From Paraspadella gotoi (taxonomy: Eukaryota > Chaetognatha), in assembly GCA_051294375.1 (NCBI GenBank), contig CM119264.1:12792813-12856812 (forward strand): 64,000 bases of DNA, written 5' to 3'. Within the stretch, counting starts at the first letter, position 1. Each line of letters opens with the position of its first letter. The notes beneath the pieces were generated by a model. It made no database searches. It was not told the DNA's origin and worked only from the letters and a program-made list of their open reading frames with translations. The position numbers and the translations under genes were made by a program. Shown here piece by piece: positions 39,574 to 49,937 of the stretch.

Positions 39574-42450
39574 ATGAGCATCGTTTCCAAACTTATCCGA
39601 ATCTACGGTGAAATTATGACGACGCTGCAGCCGCCGTACATCAACGCTGCCGCCGCTGCCATCGTCGCCGTAGCTGCCGCTGCCTTCGCCGCCGCCGCAG
39701 TTCACCTCGCTTTCGATTANNNNNNNNNNNNNNNNNNNNNNNNNNNNNNNNNNNNNNNNNNNNNNNNNNNNNNNNNNNNNNNNNNNNNNNNNNNNNNNNN
39801 NNNNNNNNNNNNNNNNNNNNNNNNNNNNNNNNNNNNNNNNNNNNNNNNNNNNNNNNNNNNNNNNNNNNNNNNNNNNNNCGCCGGCTTCGTCGTTTCCGGT
39901 CTAAGATGGAAAAGGTTAGCGACATCTTCCGATGATTGAACTCACTTAATATCCGATTATCAATTTAAAGCGACGAAAGTGGCGACACTATGGATTCTCT
40001 CACCCCCTTTCGCCCTTTCTCTCTTTTTTCCCCCAATTTCTCAACAGGGACGCCTCTTAAGCCAAGTCGAAGCAGAGTTTTAGATTCGTCGAAAACATCC
40101 GGAAATTGTCGACGCCAACNNNNNNNNNNTCAACGCTGCCGCCGCTGCCGCCGCTGCCATCGGCGCCGTAGCTGCCACTGCCTTCGCCGCCGCCGCAGTT
40201 CACCTCGCTTTCGATTANNNNNNNNNNNNNNNNNNNNNNNNNNNNNNNNNNNNNNNNNNNNNNNNNNNNNNNNNNNNNNNNNNNNNNNNNNNNNNNNNNN
40301 NNNNNNNNNNNNNNNNNNNNNNNNNNNNNNNNNNNNNNNNNNNNNNNNNNNNNNNNNNNNNCGCCGGCTTCGTCGTTTCCGGTCTAAGATGGAAAAGGTT
40401 AACGACATCTTCCGATGATTGAACTCACTTAGTATTGAAGAGACAGTAATTATTGTTATTTGTTAGTGATAGAACCGTTCAATATATAAGCAGTCTCTTC
40501 AGTGAATTGTTGTTGTTGGTGGAAAGTTCATCACCAAGTTGAGGCATATCGCCTGATGTGTTGTGGGCGGAAAGTGCATCGCCAGGTTGAGGCATGTCGC
40601 CTGAAAGTGTTGTTGTTGCTGTTGTGTTCGGAAGTCGGGCTCACCAATGAAGAGACAGTGATTATTGTTATGTGTTAGTGATAGAACCGTTCAATATAAG
40701 CAGTCCCTGAGCTTCGGATCAGGCTGTAACACCGAGTTACAGGTGGGTTAAAAGCCCCCTCCCTCTTAACAGCCAGGCGACCACCGGGCTAGAACCCCGG
40801 ACCTTTGGGTTGGGAGGCGAATGACTTCCTCCGACACCAATGGCCGCTGATGAACGGTTGGTGGATTTTAGTCCACCATAGTATCCGATTATCGATTTAA
40901 AGCGACGAAAGTGGCGACACTATGGGTTCAGTCCCCGTTAGACGATCTGTTTATATATATATATATTTTTTTTTTTTCACTCTCACCTCCTTTCGCCCTT
41001 TCTCTCTTTTTTTTCAATTTCTCAACAGGGACGCCTCTTAAGCCAAGTCGAAGCAGAGTTTCAGATTCGTCGAAAACATCCGGAAATCGTCGACGCCAAC
41101 CTACTCTACATCGAGAGCAACATCTGGCCGATCGACGCTGCTCTACTGAGGGGGGCAGCGCTGCTGGTGGCGACAAAGCACCCGCTACTGAGGTCGAAAG
41201 TAGCATTGACTAAAGATGACGAAGATTGCGAATCGTTCTATTTTGAAGAGATACCCAAGTTTCGTCCCGACGTCTCGGAGACATCGACGAAAGACTGGAA
41301 AGTGGCCTTCGACGTGGACATTCACAAAGGATTCGATCACGAGAACGGCCCACTTTGGCGTCTCACGCTTTTGCCATGGACCAAAGAAGACGGAAAATAC
41401 AAGAACGTGATGGTGGCCACTTTTTTTCACGTTTTAATGGACGGTCGCTCTTTAATGATGTTATTCGACGAGCTGTTGGATGCCCTGTCGGAGCTGGCTG
41501 CAGGGCGGGAAATGGGAGAGGCGTTTCCCGTCGTGCAGTCTCTACGGCCGTGCGGTCCAATCACGAAATGTTTACCAGAAAATCTTGTGAACCCGTCTGT
41601 CTTTACTAGACTGTTCACTTTCACACGGCTAAAGCTGTTCGGTGAGTTGCCTCTCAAACCTTTGGTCGATTGCGCTCTGATCGAAGCGACGAAGGACGAA
41701 CGATCTCAACTTCGTTCGCCCGGAAAAACTCGACTCATTCAGATTCAACTGAGCAAATCTGAATTGGCCAAGCTTCTGCACCTCTGCAGATCTTTCGGCG
41801 GCAAACTTCACGGGGCCTTGGACGCAGCTTTTCATTTGGCGTTGAGCGCCACCATCGACGATTGCCACCGACGCTCAAACGCCAAAGTCAACACCGATTC
41901 TTTGGAAATCAACTCCGCTTACAGCATCAACGCAGGCCACCTGGCGGTCAGGCAAGAGGACGAGGAGTACTTGGGCGACCACAGCACCATCTGCGGACGG
42001 AAAAGAATTCTCACCACTGAAGATCGAAAGGAGGAAAATTTCTGGCGTCTCGCGAAAGAATTCCATGGTCAAATCCACGGGCGTCTGCGAGACTTTCCTT
42101 TCTCCGAGGAAATGCGTTTGTTAGAATTCGTCTACAGATTCTTCCCATCTTATCACAATCGTCTGTGCCTCGACCCGTTCAGAGGCAGACGTATCGACGT
42201 CAAAGCTTTCCTCGATTTCGGAATCTCCAATCGAGGAGCCTTCAAGACGAGGTCCAAGCAGTTCCGGTTGACGGCCGTCTTCAACGGAATTGCGCTGCAA
42301 GGATTGGGAAAGCCGTTTTACAATTTCATCACTTCGTGCAACGGGAGGCTCTGCTGGTCGGTGGTCTATTGCGATGAATACGTGACAACGGAGACGGCAG
42401 AGAAGTGCGCGGCGCATCTAGACAGAATACTGAAGGAATTGTTACAGTGA
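39574..42450 (+). CDS. condensation/PapA/alcohol-acetyltransferase-like acyltransferase
   Basis: Exon 2 (41029-42450) starts after TTTCTCAACAG and encodes 473 residues from GRLLSQVEAEFQIRR to the stop. Exon 1 (39574-39914, with a 159-N gap) gives MSIVSKLIRIYGEIM and an Ala-rich hydrophobic helix, a likely signal anchor, and ends EK|GTTAGC in phase 0. The catalytic HxxxDG motif of CoA- or carrier-dependent acyltransferases appears as FFHVLMDGRS; GPLWRLTLL precedes it, and DFGISNRGAF is at the position of the structural DFGWG motif. Expected chemistry is acyl transfer to an alcohol or amine; the substrate is not predictable. The 41167 GTG is internal: the frame is open 46 codons further up to the acceptor. 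A broken duplicate of exon 1 and of the exon 2 start lies in the intron, so which exon 1 copy is used is unclear. Confidence 0.7.
40048..40397 (+). pseudogene. broken tandem copy of acyltransferase exon 2 start and exon 1
   Basis: 40048-40119 repeats the first 72 bases of exon 2 including its acceptor, but GAGTTTCAG has become GAGTTTTAG, an in-frame stop. After a 10-N gap (40120-40129), 40130-40397 repeats exon 1 from TCAACGCTGCC to the donor AAG|GTTAAC, again around a 144-N gap. The flanking CCGATTATC(A/G)ATTTAAAGCGACG segment also occurs twice (39953 and 40885). It could be a tandem duplication or two haplotypes joined end to end. Confidence 0.7.
40436..40706. repeat. direct repeat pair (about 57 bp) in the acyltransferase intron
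   Basis: GAAGAGACAGTRATTATTG followed by GTTAGTGATAGAACCGTTC and AATATAAGCAGTC occurs at about 40436-40496 and 40651-40706. Between them, two units of (A/C)AAGTTGAGGCAT(A/G)TCGCCTGA occur. The arrangement resembles a small retroelement or mini-repeat unit; it is unclassified. Confidence 0.6.
40735..40855 (-). mobile_element. tRNA-derived SINE-like fragment
   Basis: Read on the minus strand it contains a perfect five-base-pair T-arm (CCGGG GTTCTAG CCCGG) with a B-box-like GGGGTTCTAGCCC. Before it, GTCATTCGCCTCCCAACCC resembles the D-arm/anticodon part of a decayed tRNA. The anticodon stem pairs poorly, so it is not a functional tRNA. It lies in the acyltransferase intron. Confidence 0.5.

Positions 42451-42451
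<1 letters not shown>

Positions 42452-42508
<57 letters not shown>
42452..42508. repeat. (TC)n microsatellite directly after the acyltransferase stop codon
   Basis: A pure CT dinucleotide run begins one base after the TGA at 42448-42450 and ends in a GTCACACACAGACACAC stretch. It would be in the 3' UTR. Confidence 0.95.
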
Positions 42509-42509
<1 letters not shown>

Positions 42510-42512
<3 letters not shown>

Positions 42513-43680
42513 ACACACAGACACACATACTCTATAGCATTTTCCCTGGGCTCACTTTACTACTCACTGTATAGACAAACGGGTGAAAGCGTATCTTGAT
42601 GAGGCATCTTTATCGAGTTAATATGACTGCAAACGCTGTGTTTTCATGACAATCTTTAAATTTTCGAGACATTTTTTTAAAGAAATAGCATTAACATTTC
42701 TAAACGCTTCCGAAACTTTTTTAGTTCAATTGATTTCTAAAATTATACATGAAAAATGGAAAATAGTATAATTAGTTGGCTTCTTTGACAAAGGAAAATT
42801 ACGAGAGCGCTTTCAGAAAAGAAGCGAAAGAAAAATTACTAAACAAGAAGTAATTAAAAACACAAAAAAAGTTGCGTCTGTGCAATCTCGAGAACCATAA
42901 CACATGAGTCGCCGACTCAACCACCAAAGGAGACAATTTATTTTTAATGGTCCGACGAACTAATGAGAAGGCCATTCGGTTAAGAAACGCCGCGTTCACT
43001 CAACCAGTTTTAACAAAGTCCAGGGCCGCTGTCCTTGCGTGCGTGCGTGCGTGCGTGCGTTCGTTTGTTCTTTCTTGTTTCCTTCCTTCTTTCCTGAATA
43101 CTTTTTTTTTCGAATCTTTTTTTCAGTCTTACTTCCACTCTGACACCTTCCTTCCTTCCTTCCTTCCTTCCTTTCTTCCTTCCTTCATTCCTTCCTTCCT
43201 TTCTTCCTTCATTCCATCCATCCATCCATCCATCCATCCTTCCTTCCTTCCTTCCTTCCTTCCTTCCTTCCTTCCTCCTTCCTTCCTTCCTTCCTTCCTT
43301 CCTTCCCTCCCATCTTACTTTTCTCTCTCCCTCCCTCCCTTCCTTTCCTTGCTCACCCTTCGACCCCTTCGCGTTTTGTAAATCGAAAGCGGTTTATGAC
43401 CCTTGTTCCCGGCTTCCGCCTGGCTTCGTCGCCTCGGTGTCGAGTCTCACGGCAGCGAGCGCTCGCAGTTTTCGTATTCCGCGGACAAACGCTCGCTGTC
43501 TTTGTTCTGGCTACATTCAACCTGCGGTTGTTTAGGAACATATCTGAATTTTTGCCCTATTGACTTCTTTGGCATTTTGTGACGTTGCCACCATCGATTT
43601 TCGATTTTTTGATATTTATTAATGAATTGTGGCGAAAGCTAAATTCGCCTCCCGCATTGCTTGGAGACACTCTGATCGTC
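42510..43680. repeat. gene-free stretch with (GTGC)n and (TTCC)n tandem repeats
   Basis: (GTGC)n at about 43037-43060 and a long (CTTC)n/(CATC)n array at 43143-43345. 43625-43660 (TTGTGGCGAAAGCTAAATTC) is near-identical to the reverse complement of 37475-37505, a short interspersed palindrome-like repeat. No exon was found. Confidence 0.7.
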
Positions 43681-43880
43681 CCATTGGATTGTACAGCTCA
43701 GTACTCGTTCACCAACCTTGAGTTCCGGGTTCAATCCCCTCACGGTCGCGATGGTTAAAGTGTGATGGCGTCGGCATAATCGCATAATGCCATGGGGTGG
43801 TCACTACAGGTCCAAACCCTGAGCGCCAGCTGTCTGGAGATACCTCACTCCTCGGGCATCAAACATTTTGACTTAAACAA
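43681..43880 (+). mobile_element. tRNA-derived SINE
   Basis: GTACAGCTCAGT resembles an RNA polymerase III A box. About 35 bases later, GGGTTCAATCCCC is a near-consensus B box. It is followed by a non-tRNA body (GGTCCAAACCCTGAGCGCC, then CTCCTCGGGCATCAAA) and an AT-rich tail. Spacing and order fit a tRNA-derived SINE. It is unrelated in body sequence to the fragment at 40.8 kb. Confidence 0.65.
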
Positions 43881-43957
43881 GCGTAAAAAGACTAGTTTCT
43901 TAATTAGAAAAAAACTTCAAAATCGAATTTAAAACAAGTGAAAACTTTTTTTGCACG

Positions 43958-46702
43958 TCATATAATGTTGCAAGTGGTACTTTTGTCGCCATTTCTCTTG
44001 GTGATTAATGTTCTGCTTTGGTTGTTTTCGTTCCTTTGCCTTTGACTGTTTTTGAAGGAATAATTGTGCTTATTTTCTCGTAATTTTTCTTTGTTTGTGT
44101 GATTGACGAAATTATCTTTGACGTCATTTTCGTTTTTTCTCGATTCATTTTTGTCATCATCACACTCATCGCTTTTTCTTTCGCCGGCAACGCCCACTTG
44201 AGCGAGGGCGTCAAAGTCTAATCCGGCCCCGCCCACCGGCGAGGCGGATTCCGACATAAATCCGGCACCTGCCGATTTAGATCCGATTTTGACGGGCGAC
44301 TTAGTTTCTGACTCTAATTCTTCCCTCTCAGTCACCCCGGCGTCGACTGCGATCACGGAAAGATTATTCGAAACGGCGATGGGCGCCGAAACGCTGGCGG
44401 CGCCGGATCTGCGTCTCCTGCTTTCGCGCGATTCAGAAAAACGGCGTCGGCGTCCGTTAGAAGACGTGGAGGCGCGAGTGATGGCAGCGGCGTCCTCCTG
44501 CGAAATCGAGGCGCCCTCTCGCGAACTAAAGAAGGAAGGAAAGATTACTTTGCGACGGAGAGACATCGACAGCGGGAAGTAGACAAAGTATTTTCAGTTT
44601 ATCCTAATGAAGGTGAAAAATGAAGGCATCCATCACCTTCGTTTTTCGATTTCTTCTTCCTTGTCTTTTTCTTTTCCCTCCACGACAAATTCTCTTTCTA
44701 TTACGTCCGGGTTCCTCTTCTTCTTTATTCTTTCTTCTTCGTCGTCTCCTTTTACCTCCTCGGCCTCCTCTTTCCTCGCTTCCCTCCTCTCGTTTCCACT
44801 TTCCTCCGTCCTCTCCTCGTCTCTCACACTTCCACTCTCTTCTCTCTTTTCCTCTATGTCCTCGTTCCTCCCTTCTTTGTCTTCCAATCTTCTCTTCAAC
44901 TCTTCCACTTCCTCCATCAACTCTCGATTTCTCCCTTCCATCTTCTTCAGCCTCGTTCTCGTCTCCGTCATTTCGGCCTTGTGTTTAAGCGCCTACATAA
45001 TATGGACAAGAATGAAGGGTAAATGAATGGCTAATAACAAGTTTTTAAGTGAAATTATGAAAGTGAATGTGAATGCTAATTTTTTTCCTGTAATTGATTT
45101 ACATAGCGATATAAAATTTAATATTTATCATAGAAATTCTTAAAGAAAAAGCGATGTTCACTTGAAAGTCGGCGACTTGAGAGACACGCAGCGACTCTCG
45201 ACGAAACTCCGCCTCCGATTCTCGCTTCGAAATCAAATAAGCCTCAGAAGGAAAGGTGTCAAGACTGAAAACAAACGTCCATGAAATTAGTACAAGCATT
45301 AAAAAAAATATTTATTCATTCGATAAATTAGCTCGTATTCTGCCAATGAATTTGAAATGGGTATATAGTAATTATGTTATATATGCTATAGTAAAAATGG
45401 CTAAAATAAATAATTTGTTCAATTACCGACAAATAAATAAATGAACCAACTGATCTCACTGACCGTTCGTCGAAACAGGAAAACCCCGCGTCTAATTCAA
45501 GCGTTGGCGTCACCGGTTGTGAGGTGGGCGTGCCAGGTGACAGAGGTCGAGCATCGCTGATACGAATCGAAGATCGGCGCCTCTCGTGCTCTATCGTCTT
45601 AAACAATGGGACAATAAATTTTGGTCGTTACTTGGCTAGAGATGCAATAATATGATAAATATATAAAAAACGTAAAATGTCGAAGAGAAAAGCAATTTTC
45701 ATTTACCGTTTCGAGATTTTGAATCTCTCTTTTCTTAGCGACGACAGACTTTTGTTTTTCTTGAAGAATCTCGTCCATTTCCTCTAATTGGCTCGTGGCG
45801 TCCTCAAACGTTCTAGAATTTAAGATTATAAAAGATAAAAAAAAGATAACAAACGAACATTTCAAAATTCTGGAAAAACGGAAACAAAAAGAGAAGGAAA
45901 AAACTAACGAAGCGATTTCGTTTTGACTCACTTCTGCCTTTCCATCAAATGCTTCTCCAAACCGTCCAATCTGCGATTCCATTCCTTGTATCGCTCCCAC
46001 CTTCCCTTCAGCTTCGATCTTCTCTCGTCCAGCGCGGCCGACAGAGAATTAAGTACTTCACCGCTTTCTTTCGCCTCGGCCGCCCGGGTCTTGACGTCGG
46101 CCGTCCGGGTCTTTGCCTCTGCAGATCGACTCTCGTCGTCCTCTCGCCCTCCGTCTCTTTTAATACTTTCGACGACGCCTTTGAAGGATCGTTGGCGATC
46201 GAGCGATGCGGCGCCGTCTACTGAGTCGTTTGGGGCCGAGTTTGGTTCTCGTTCATAGTTTTGGACGTCGTCATTCCCGTCGGCAAGGAGTTGAGAAAAT
46301 CTGATGGTAGAGAAAAATAATTATAAATACGTCGTTTATAATTATACTTTAACCTCGTTACACTATGAAAAAAAAATCATGGTCCCTCCAGTACCTCCTA
46401 TCAGTCCTCAGCAGCACCTCCAGCTGATCCACACCCATCTTCTCCGCCGTGGCTTTCAACTTCTCTTCCTCGTCCGTCGCTCGCAGATGAAATTCTTTCA
46501 TTTTCATCACAGTCGAAGTCAATTGTTCCAGCGAGACTTTCTTGTGTATTCCCTCGCGGTCCGTACGGTCTGGCGTCCGATCTCTCTCGCGGTTCGTACT
46601 GTCGTCCGATCGCCCGTTATGGGGATCCGTATTATGATTCATGCTACGCCTTCGTCCGTTAAGTGGGTCGAGTTCTCGCGCTGCATTTTCTTCATTACCT
46701 AG
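43958..46702 (-). CDS. coiled-coil protein of unknown function with a spectrin-like helical segment
   Basis: Seven exons join with matching phases: 46395-46702, 45932-46300, 45707-45812, 45464-45597, 45162-45264, 44637-44992 and 43958-44525. The product is highly charged. An N-terminal helix includes KVSLEQLTSTVMKMKEF. A segment reading LKGRWERYKEWNRRLDGLEK followed by QLEEMDEILQEKQKSV has the Trp and heptad pattern of spectrin-type repeats. A Pro/Thr spacer (PLSPGTPTSQPVTP) follows, then a long Glu/Lys/Arg coiled coil (RLKKMEGRNRELMEEVEELK) and a Ser/Arg-rich tail ending at 43958. A cytoskeletal or centrosomal scaffold is likely, but no named family is recognised. The last exon starts at a good polypyrimidine acceptor (TTCCTTCTTTAG, 44525), so the ATG at 44566 is intronic. 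The 5' end is interrupted: an element begins at 46703, exactly where the first exon would extend. TTTATT at 43615 could be the poly-A signal. Confidence 0.7.
46695..46702. repeat. target site duplication, left copy (right copy 50611-50618)
   Basis: TTACCTAG occurs immediately outside both ends of the 46703-50610 element. Removing the element and one copy restores a continuous host sequence (TTCTTCA-TTACCTAG-TTGGTCAC). Confidence 0.85.
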
Positions 46703-47543
46703 TAGCGCGGAGTATAAATACAAAACTTTCAAATTCCTTTCTTGTGCCCCCTTAATTTTTGAATTAAGTGTAGTGTTATGCCCCTAGAAGTAAAAAACCA
46801 ATATTCGCTGGCCCAGTTTTCCCGTCCTATCGAGTTTATAATACGACCGAAGCTGAATGATGCAAAAAAATTGACAAAAAATCTACAAAAGATATTTGAT
46901 TTGATTTGATTTTTTTAATGTAATATAGTTAAAATAACAAAAATTATTATTATTTTTATGTTCTGAAATCTAAATTATAGATATTTATGAATATTTATTT
47001 AAGCTTTTTAGTATGGTTTTCTATTACGAAACAAAAAAAAGCCAAACGAGACATGAGGGCCGCTCAGGTAATACTGCTTCAAACAACGTACCTGGAATGG
47101 AGAAAAAGGATTAATATATTACTTATTTTACTTACTAATAATATATAATATATTTAATATATAATATTAATAATATAATAATAATATTAGGTTACAACGG
47201 TCACAATTGGTAAGGCTTCTAGCCCGAAGTTTTCCAGACTATAGGTAAACCATTTATTTTATTTTATGAAGAATCAAAGTAGCCGAATCCCAACAGTTCT
47301 GATAACAGTGACAGTAATATGTGAGAGACACCACTGCTAAGCAGAACTATCAGGGCTCAACCCTGAGCTAAAAAACAGTACCAATATATAACAAGATATC
47401 TTAAGAATTAAAATTCTTTTTAACAAAAGGAGTTTAATAAACATCGAATATACTAATTTAATGACTTTATACAAAATGCGCCACAATGGATAAGAAATAG
47501 AAACAGCACAAGCAGCCACTTAAAAGCCTTACAAACCTCTCGG

Positions 47544-47637
47544 AGGATTCACAGGCAGCTTTCTAGCGCCATGACACCACCGAGGTAACATTCAGAGGAT
47601 TCACAGGCAGCTTTCTCTTTGAGCGCCATGACACCAC
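47544..47637. repeat. direct repeat inside the transposon
   Basis: GAGGATTCACAGGCAGCTTT followed by GCGCCATGACACCAC occurs at 47546-47580 and 47595-47637, the second with a short insertion (CTTTGA). These are possible subterminal transposase-binding repeats, but their position about 850 bp inside the left end makes that uncertain. Confidence 0.5.
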
Positions 47638-47947
47638 TAAATAACAGGCTTCTAATAGGCGCCTTAAAAATGTTAGTTCAATTTAATTGCTAGCACATTG
47701 AATAAAGTTGAGTAAAGAATCTTATTTCTGCTAAAAATAATGTTTATTTAAATATCTAACATATTAATCAAGTTTTTTTTTGTATCAGCTTTAGGAACTG
47801 CTAATCGCGAAGCAATTCTAGCAACGTATGTACCCATCTCGGTTATTAAAACCAGCAACATGAGTCGCAACATCTGTTATGTCTCTTATTAAACGTTCAA
47901 CCGATTGTGTATGTGTTGGAAATGGGGGAAGAATGAGCTTTTCAAAT

Positions 47948-49937
47948 TTAATATTTTAGTTCTTTAATTGAAAGTGAACAAGTTAAGATTGATTCGGTTA
48001 TAACAACTTTTTCCCAATCTATAATATCAACATAATTTATTGCATTAAAATTCAAATTCGGAGGCTTGAAGATCCTTACAGATTTGTCACCAATGTCGGA
48101 GCCTTTTCTTAACTTGAAAATCTTTTCAAGTGCTTGAGTTCTAATTTGTGAATCATCATCTGACAACATAGCTAATAACAAACTTTCAGGATGAGCATAC
48201 CATGACTTTATATAAGGCTTCACAATTGGTTTTGTTTTGACAGTGAGGTACCGAGTAATTGTATCTGATAAAAAACATTTTTTGGAGCTACCTTGAGATC
48301 AGATAAACATTTCCACTCAAACCACATGACTGCATAATTCGATACAATAAATACAATAACCTCATAGAGATTTTTTTTTAACTTTCCCTTCAAGCCATTA
48401 AAAGACATATATAGACGAAGTAAGCGACATGCAAGAGTTAACCATCTGGAATGGCTGATTGGTCCCGGAGTTATGTTTCTAAGCTCATGACAAATTTTTC
48501 CTTCCCTTATGCTTTCTACGCATACCAGAGGTAGCGTTGGTCACGGGAAAGATCTGAAACCACCTGCTCAGGGAGAAGTCGAATTCCTGGCCCAATGTCA
48601 ACCTTCTCAAAGTTTTCATTCCAAGACAAAGATTCAACAGACTGGAGAAGTGGTCCAATGGGAGCTTCAAAAGAATTTGAACCACTTGTTTTTGCAAGAA
48701 TCTTCTGGACAAGATGACGGAGGCCTAATTCATTTGTATGAAGGCTGCAAATCATCCAATGAAATCGATGTCCACATATCTTTTCTATGTGTGCAAAAGT
48801 TCCATTTCCCATCCTGTGTTGGTATTGGTTGAGTCTCCTCCTAAAACCATCCAATTGTCATTCAATTTGTTTTGATGAACAAAATCTTAATGGCAGTTGC
48901 ATGTCCTTTTTTTGATGGTGGCGTTAAATGAGTGACATATTTTCCGCTAGGTTGCTCAATAACCGCAATTTGTTCTTGCTTCTCTGTTTTTTGTTTAAAG
49001 CCAGTTTCGGTTTCCTCAATTTCTATTGTTGGAATGATCTTTCCATCAAAAATATAATGCTTTTATTCCGCTGGATTTTAAATCCGCGATTTCTTTTTCT
49101 TGATAACTTTTTATCAGCTTTTCTTTTTCTCGTCTTATTTATTTCGGTCCACAATTAAGGTTGAATTTTCTTCTGTGACAAGACCAAAGTCGATTAATGT
49201 TGCAGTGACTATCGCAGCGACCATTCTATCGGAAGTTTCTGGCCAGCGCATTGCTTCTCGCGCTACGTGAGGAAGAGATTGACGCATTTCATTTTTTCTT
49301 TGAATTTTTTATCAATTCGTTCATTGTGAAAATCAACATCTTTTTCATCAATATCACATGAAATCTCACCTTGACAATCATTGAAAAAATTTTGCATAGT
49401 TTTTGGTGAACCTCTTCTTCTTTAGTTGCTATTTTTCTATTTTCATTGAAGCTTTCTTGCTTTTCTTTTCCTTTTTCATTTCTCTCAAGTTTTTTTTGCA
49501 GCCGTTTTGTTTCTTGTTGATCAATACGTCCAAGCCGTAATTTTCCAAGATGACCGACTCTTTCTCTTTGGTCCTTGATAAAAGAGAGTTCCGTTTTGGG
49601 GAATTTTATTTTCCTGTGGACATGAGCACACGATATGTGCTTTTTCCTCACAATTTCCGTCACAGCCAATGGTTGCATCATCACAGCTTTTAATGATACA
49701 CTTACAGCGGAGTATATCAAATAAGCGATCCAAGCGATCGTCAAAACCTTTTCTTTGGCCTTTTCTGTTTTCTGTTCGTCGAAATTCTGATGCGAGGTTC
49801 CATTCCTTTGAAATTCGGATGCGAATGGAATTTTCATTGAATATCGCAAGTGAAGAATTTGTTTTTCTGTAAAGTGCGATTATTTCACACGCTATGCTTT
49901 TGAAAAACCGATGCCATCTTCCCCTTTTTCCTGAAGG
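47948..49937 (-). pseudogene. decayed transposon-encoded Cys-rich multicopy protein (transposase-like, unassigned)
   Basis: Several frames must be combined. The N-terminal part (from about 49937, after a good acceptor CCGTTAACCTTCAG) reads RFFKSIACEIIALYRK to FDDRLDRLFDILRCKC, then a seven-Cys cluster (CKCIIKSC, CDGNC, CSCPQ), probably zinc-binding. A frameshift near 49594 follows, then KTELSFIKDQRERVGHLGKL. The centre has DFGLVTEENSTLIVDRNK and ALYF/DGK, split by a further frameshift near 49043. The C-terminal part has LSRDQRYLW, MWFEWKCLSDL and AHPESLLLAMLSDDDSQIRT, ending at 47948. I recognise the order LFDI-C-cluster, ..P..EL.F..DQR, LYFDGK, HPE.LLLAML as that of a multicopy protein family of many invertebrate genomes; its name and activity I cannot give. 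Frameshifts and stops show this copy is dead unless the assembly is at fault. Confidence 0.6.

Noticed and set aside
40735-40855. Functional tRNA gene on the minus strand
   Set aside because: The T-arm pairs well, but the anticodon stem and acceptor stem do not. It fits a decayed SINE better.
41167-42450. GTG 41167 as the acyltransferase start
   Set aside because: The frame is open 46 codons further upstream to a clear acceptor at 41029, and animal genes rarely start with GTG.
43141-43345. CRISPR-like array of regular repeats
   Set aside because: It is a contiguous (TTCC)n/(CATC)n microsatellite without unique spacers, and the DNA is eukaryotic.
43958-44566. ATG 44566 as the start of an independent 202-residue gene
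   Set aside because: A strong polypyrimidine acceptor at 44525 joins in phase with the donor at 44637, so the segment before 44525 is intron and the rest is the last exon of the coiled-coil gene.
44633-44971. Plus-strand Ser-rich membrane-like frames at 44607-45026
   Set aside because: They are antisense shadows of the Glu/Arg-rich coiled-coil exon 44637-44992, which has matching splice phases.
49289-49849. 186-codon minus-strand frame taken as a single gene
   Set aside because: Its N-terminal half is in the wrong frame. The overlapping frame with FDDRLDRLFDILRCKC is the real one, so the ORF only captures the part after the frameshift of the transposon pseudogene.
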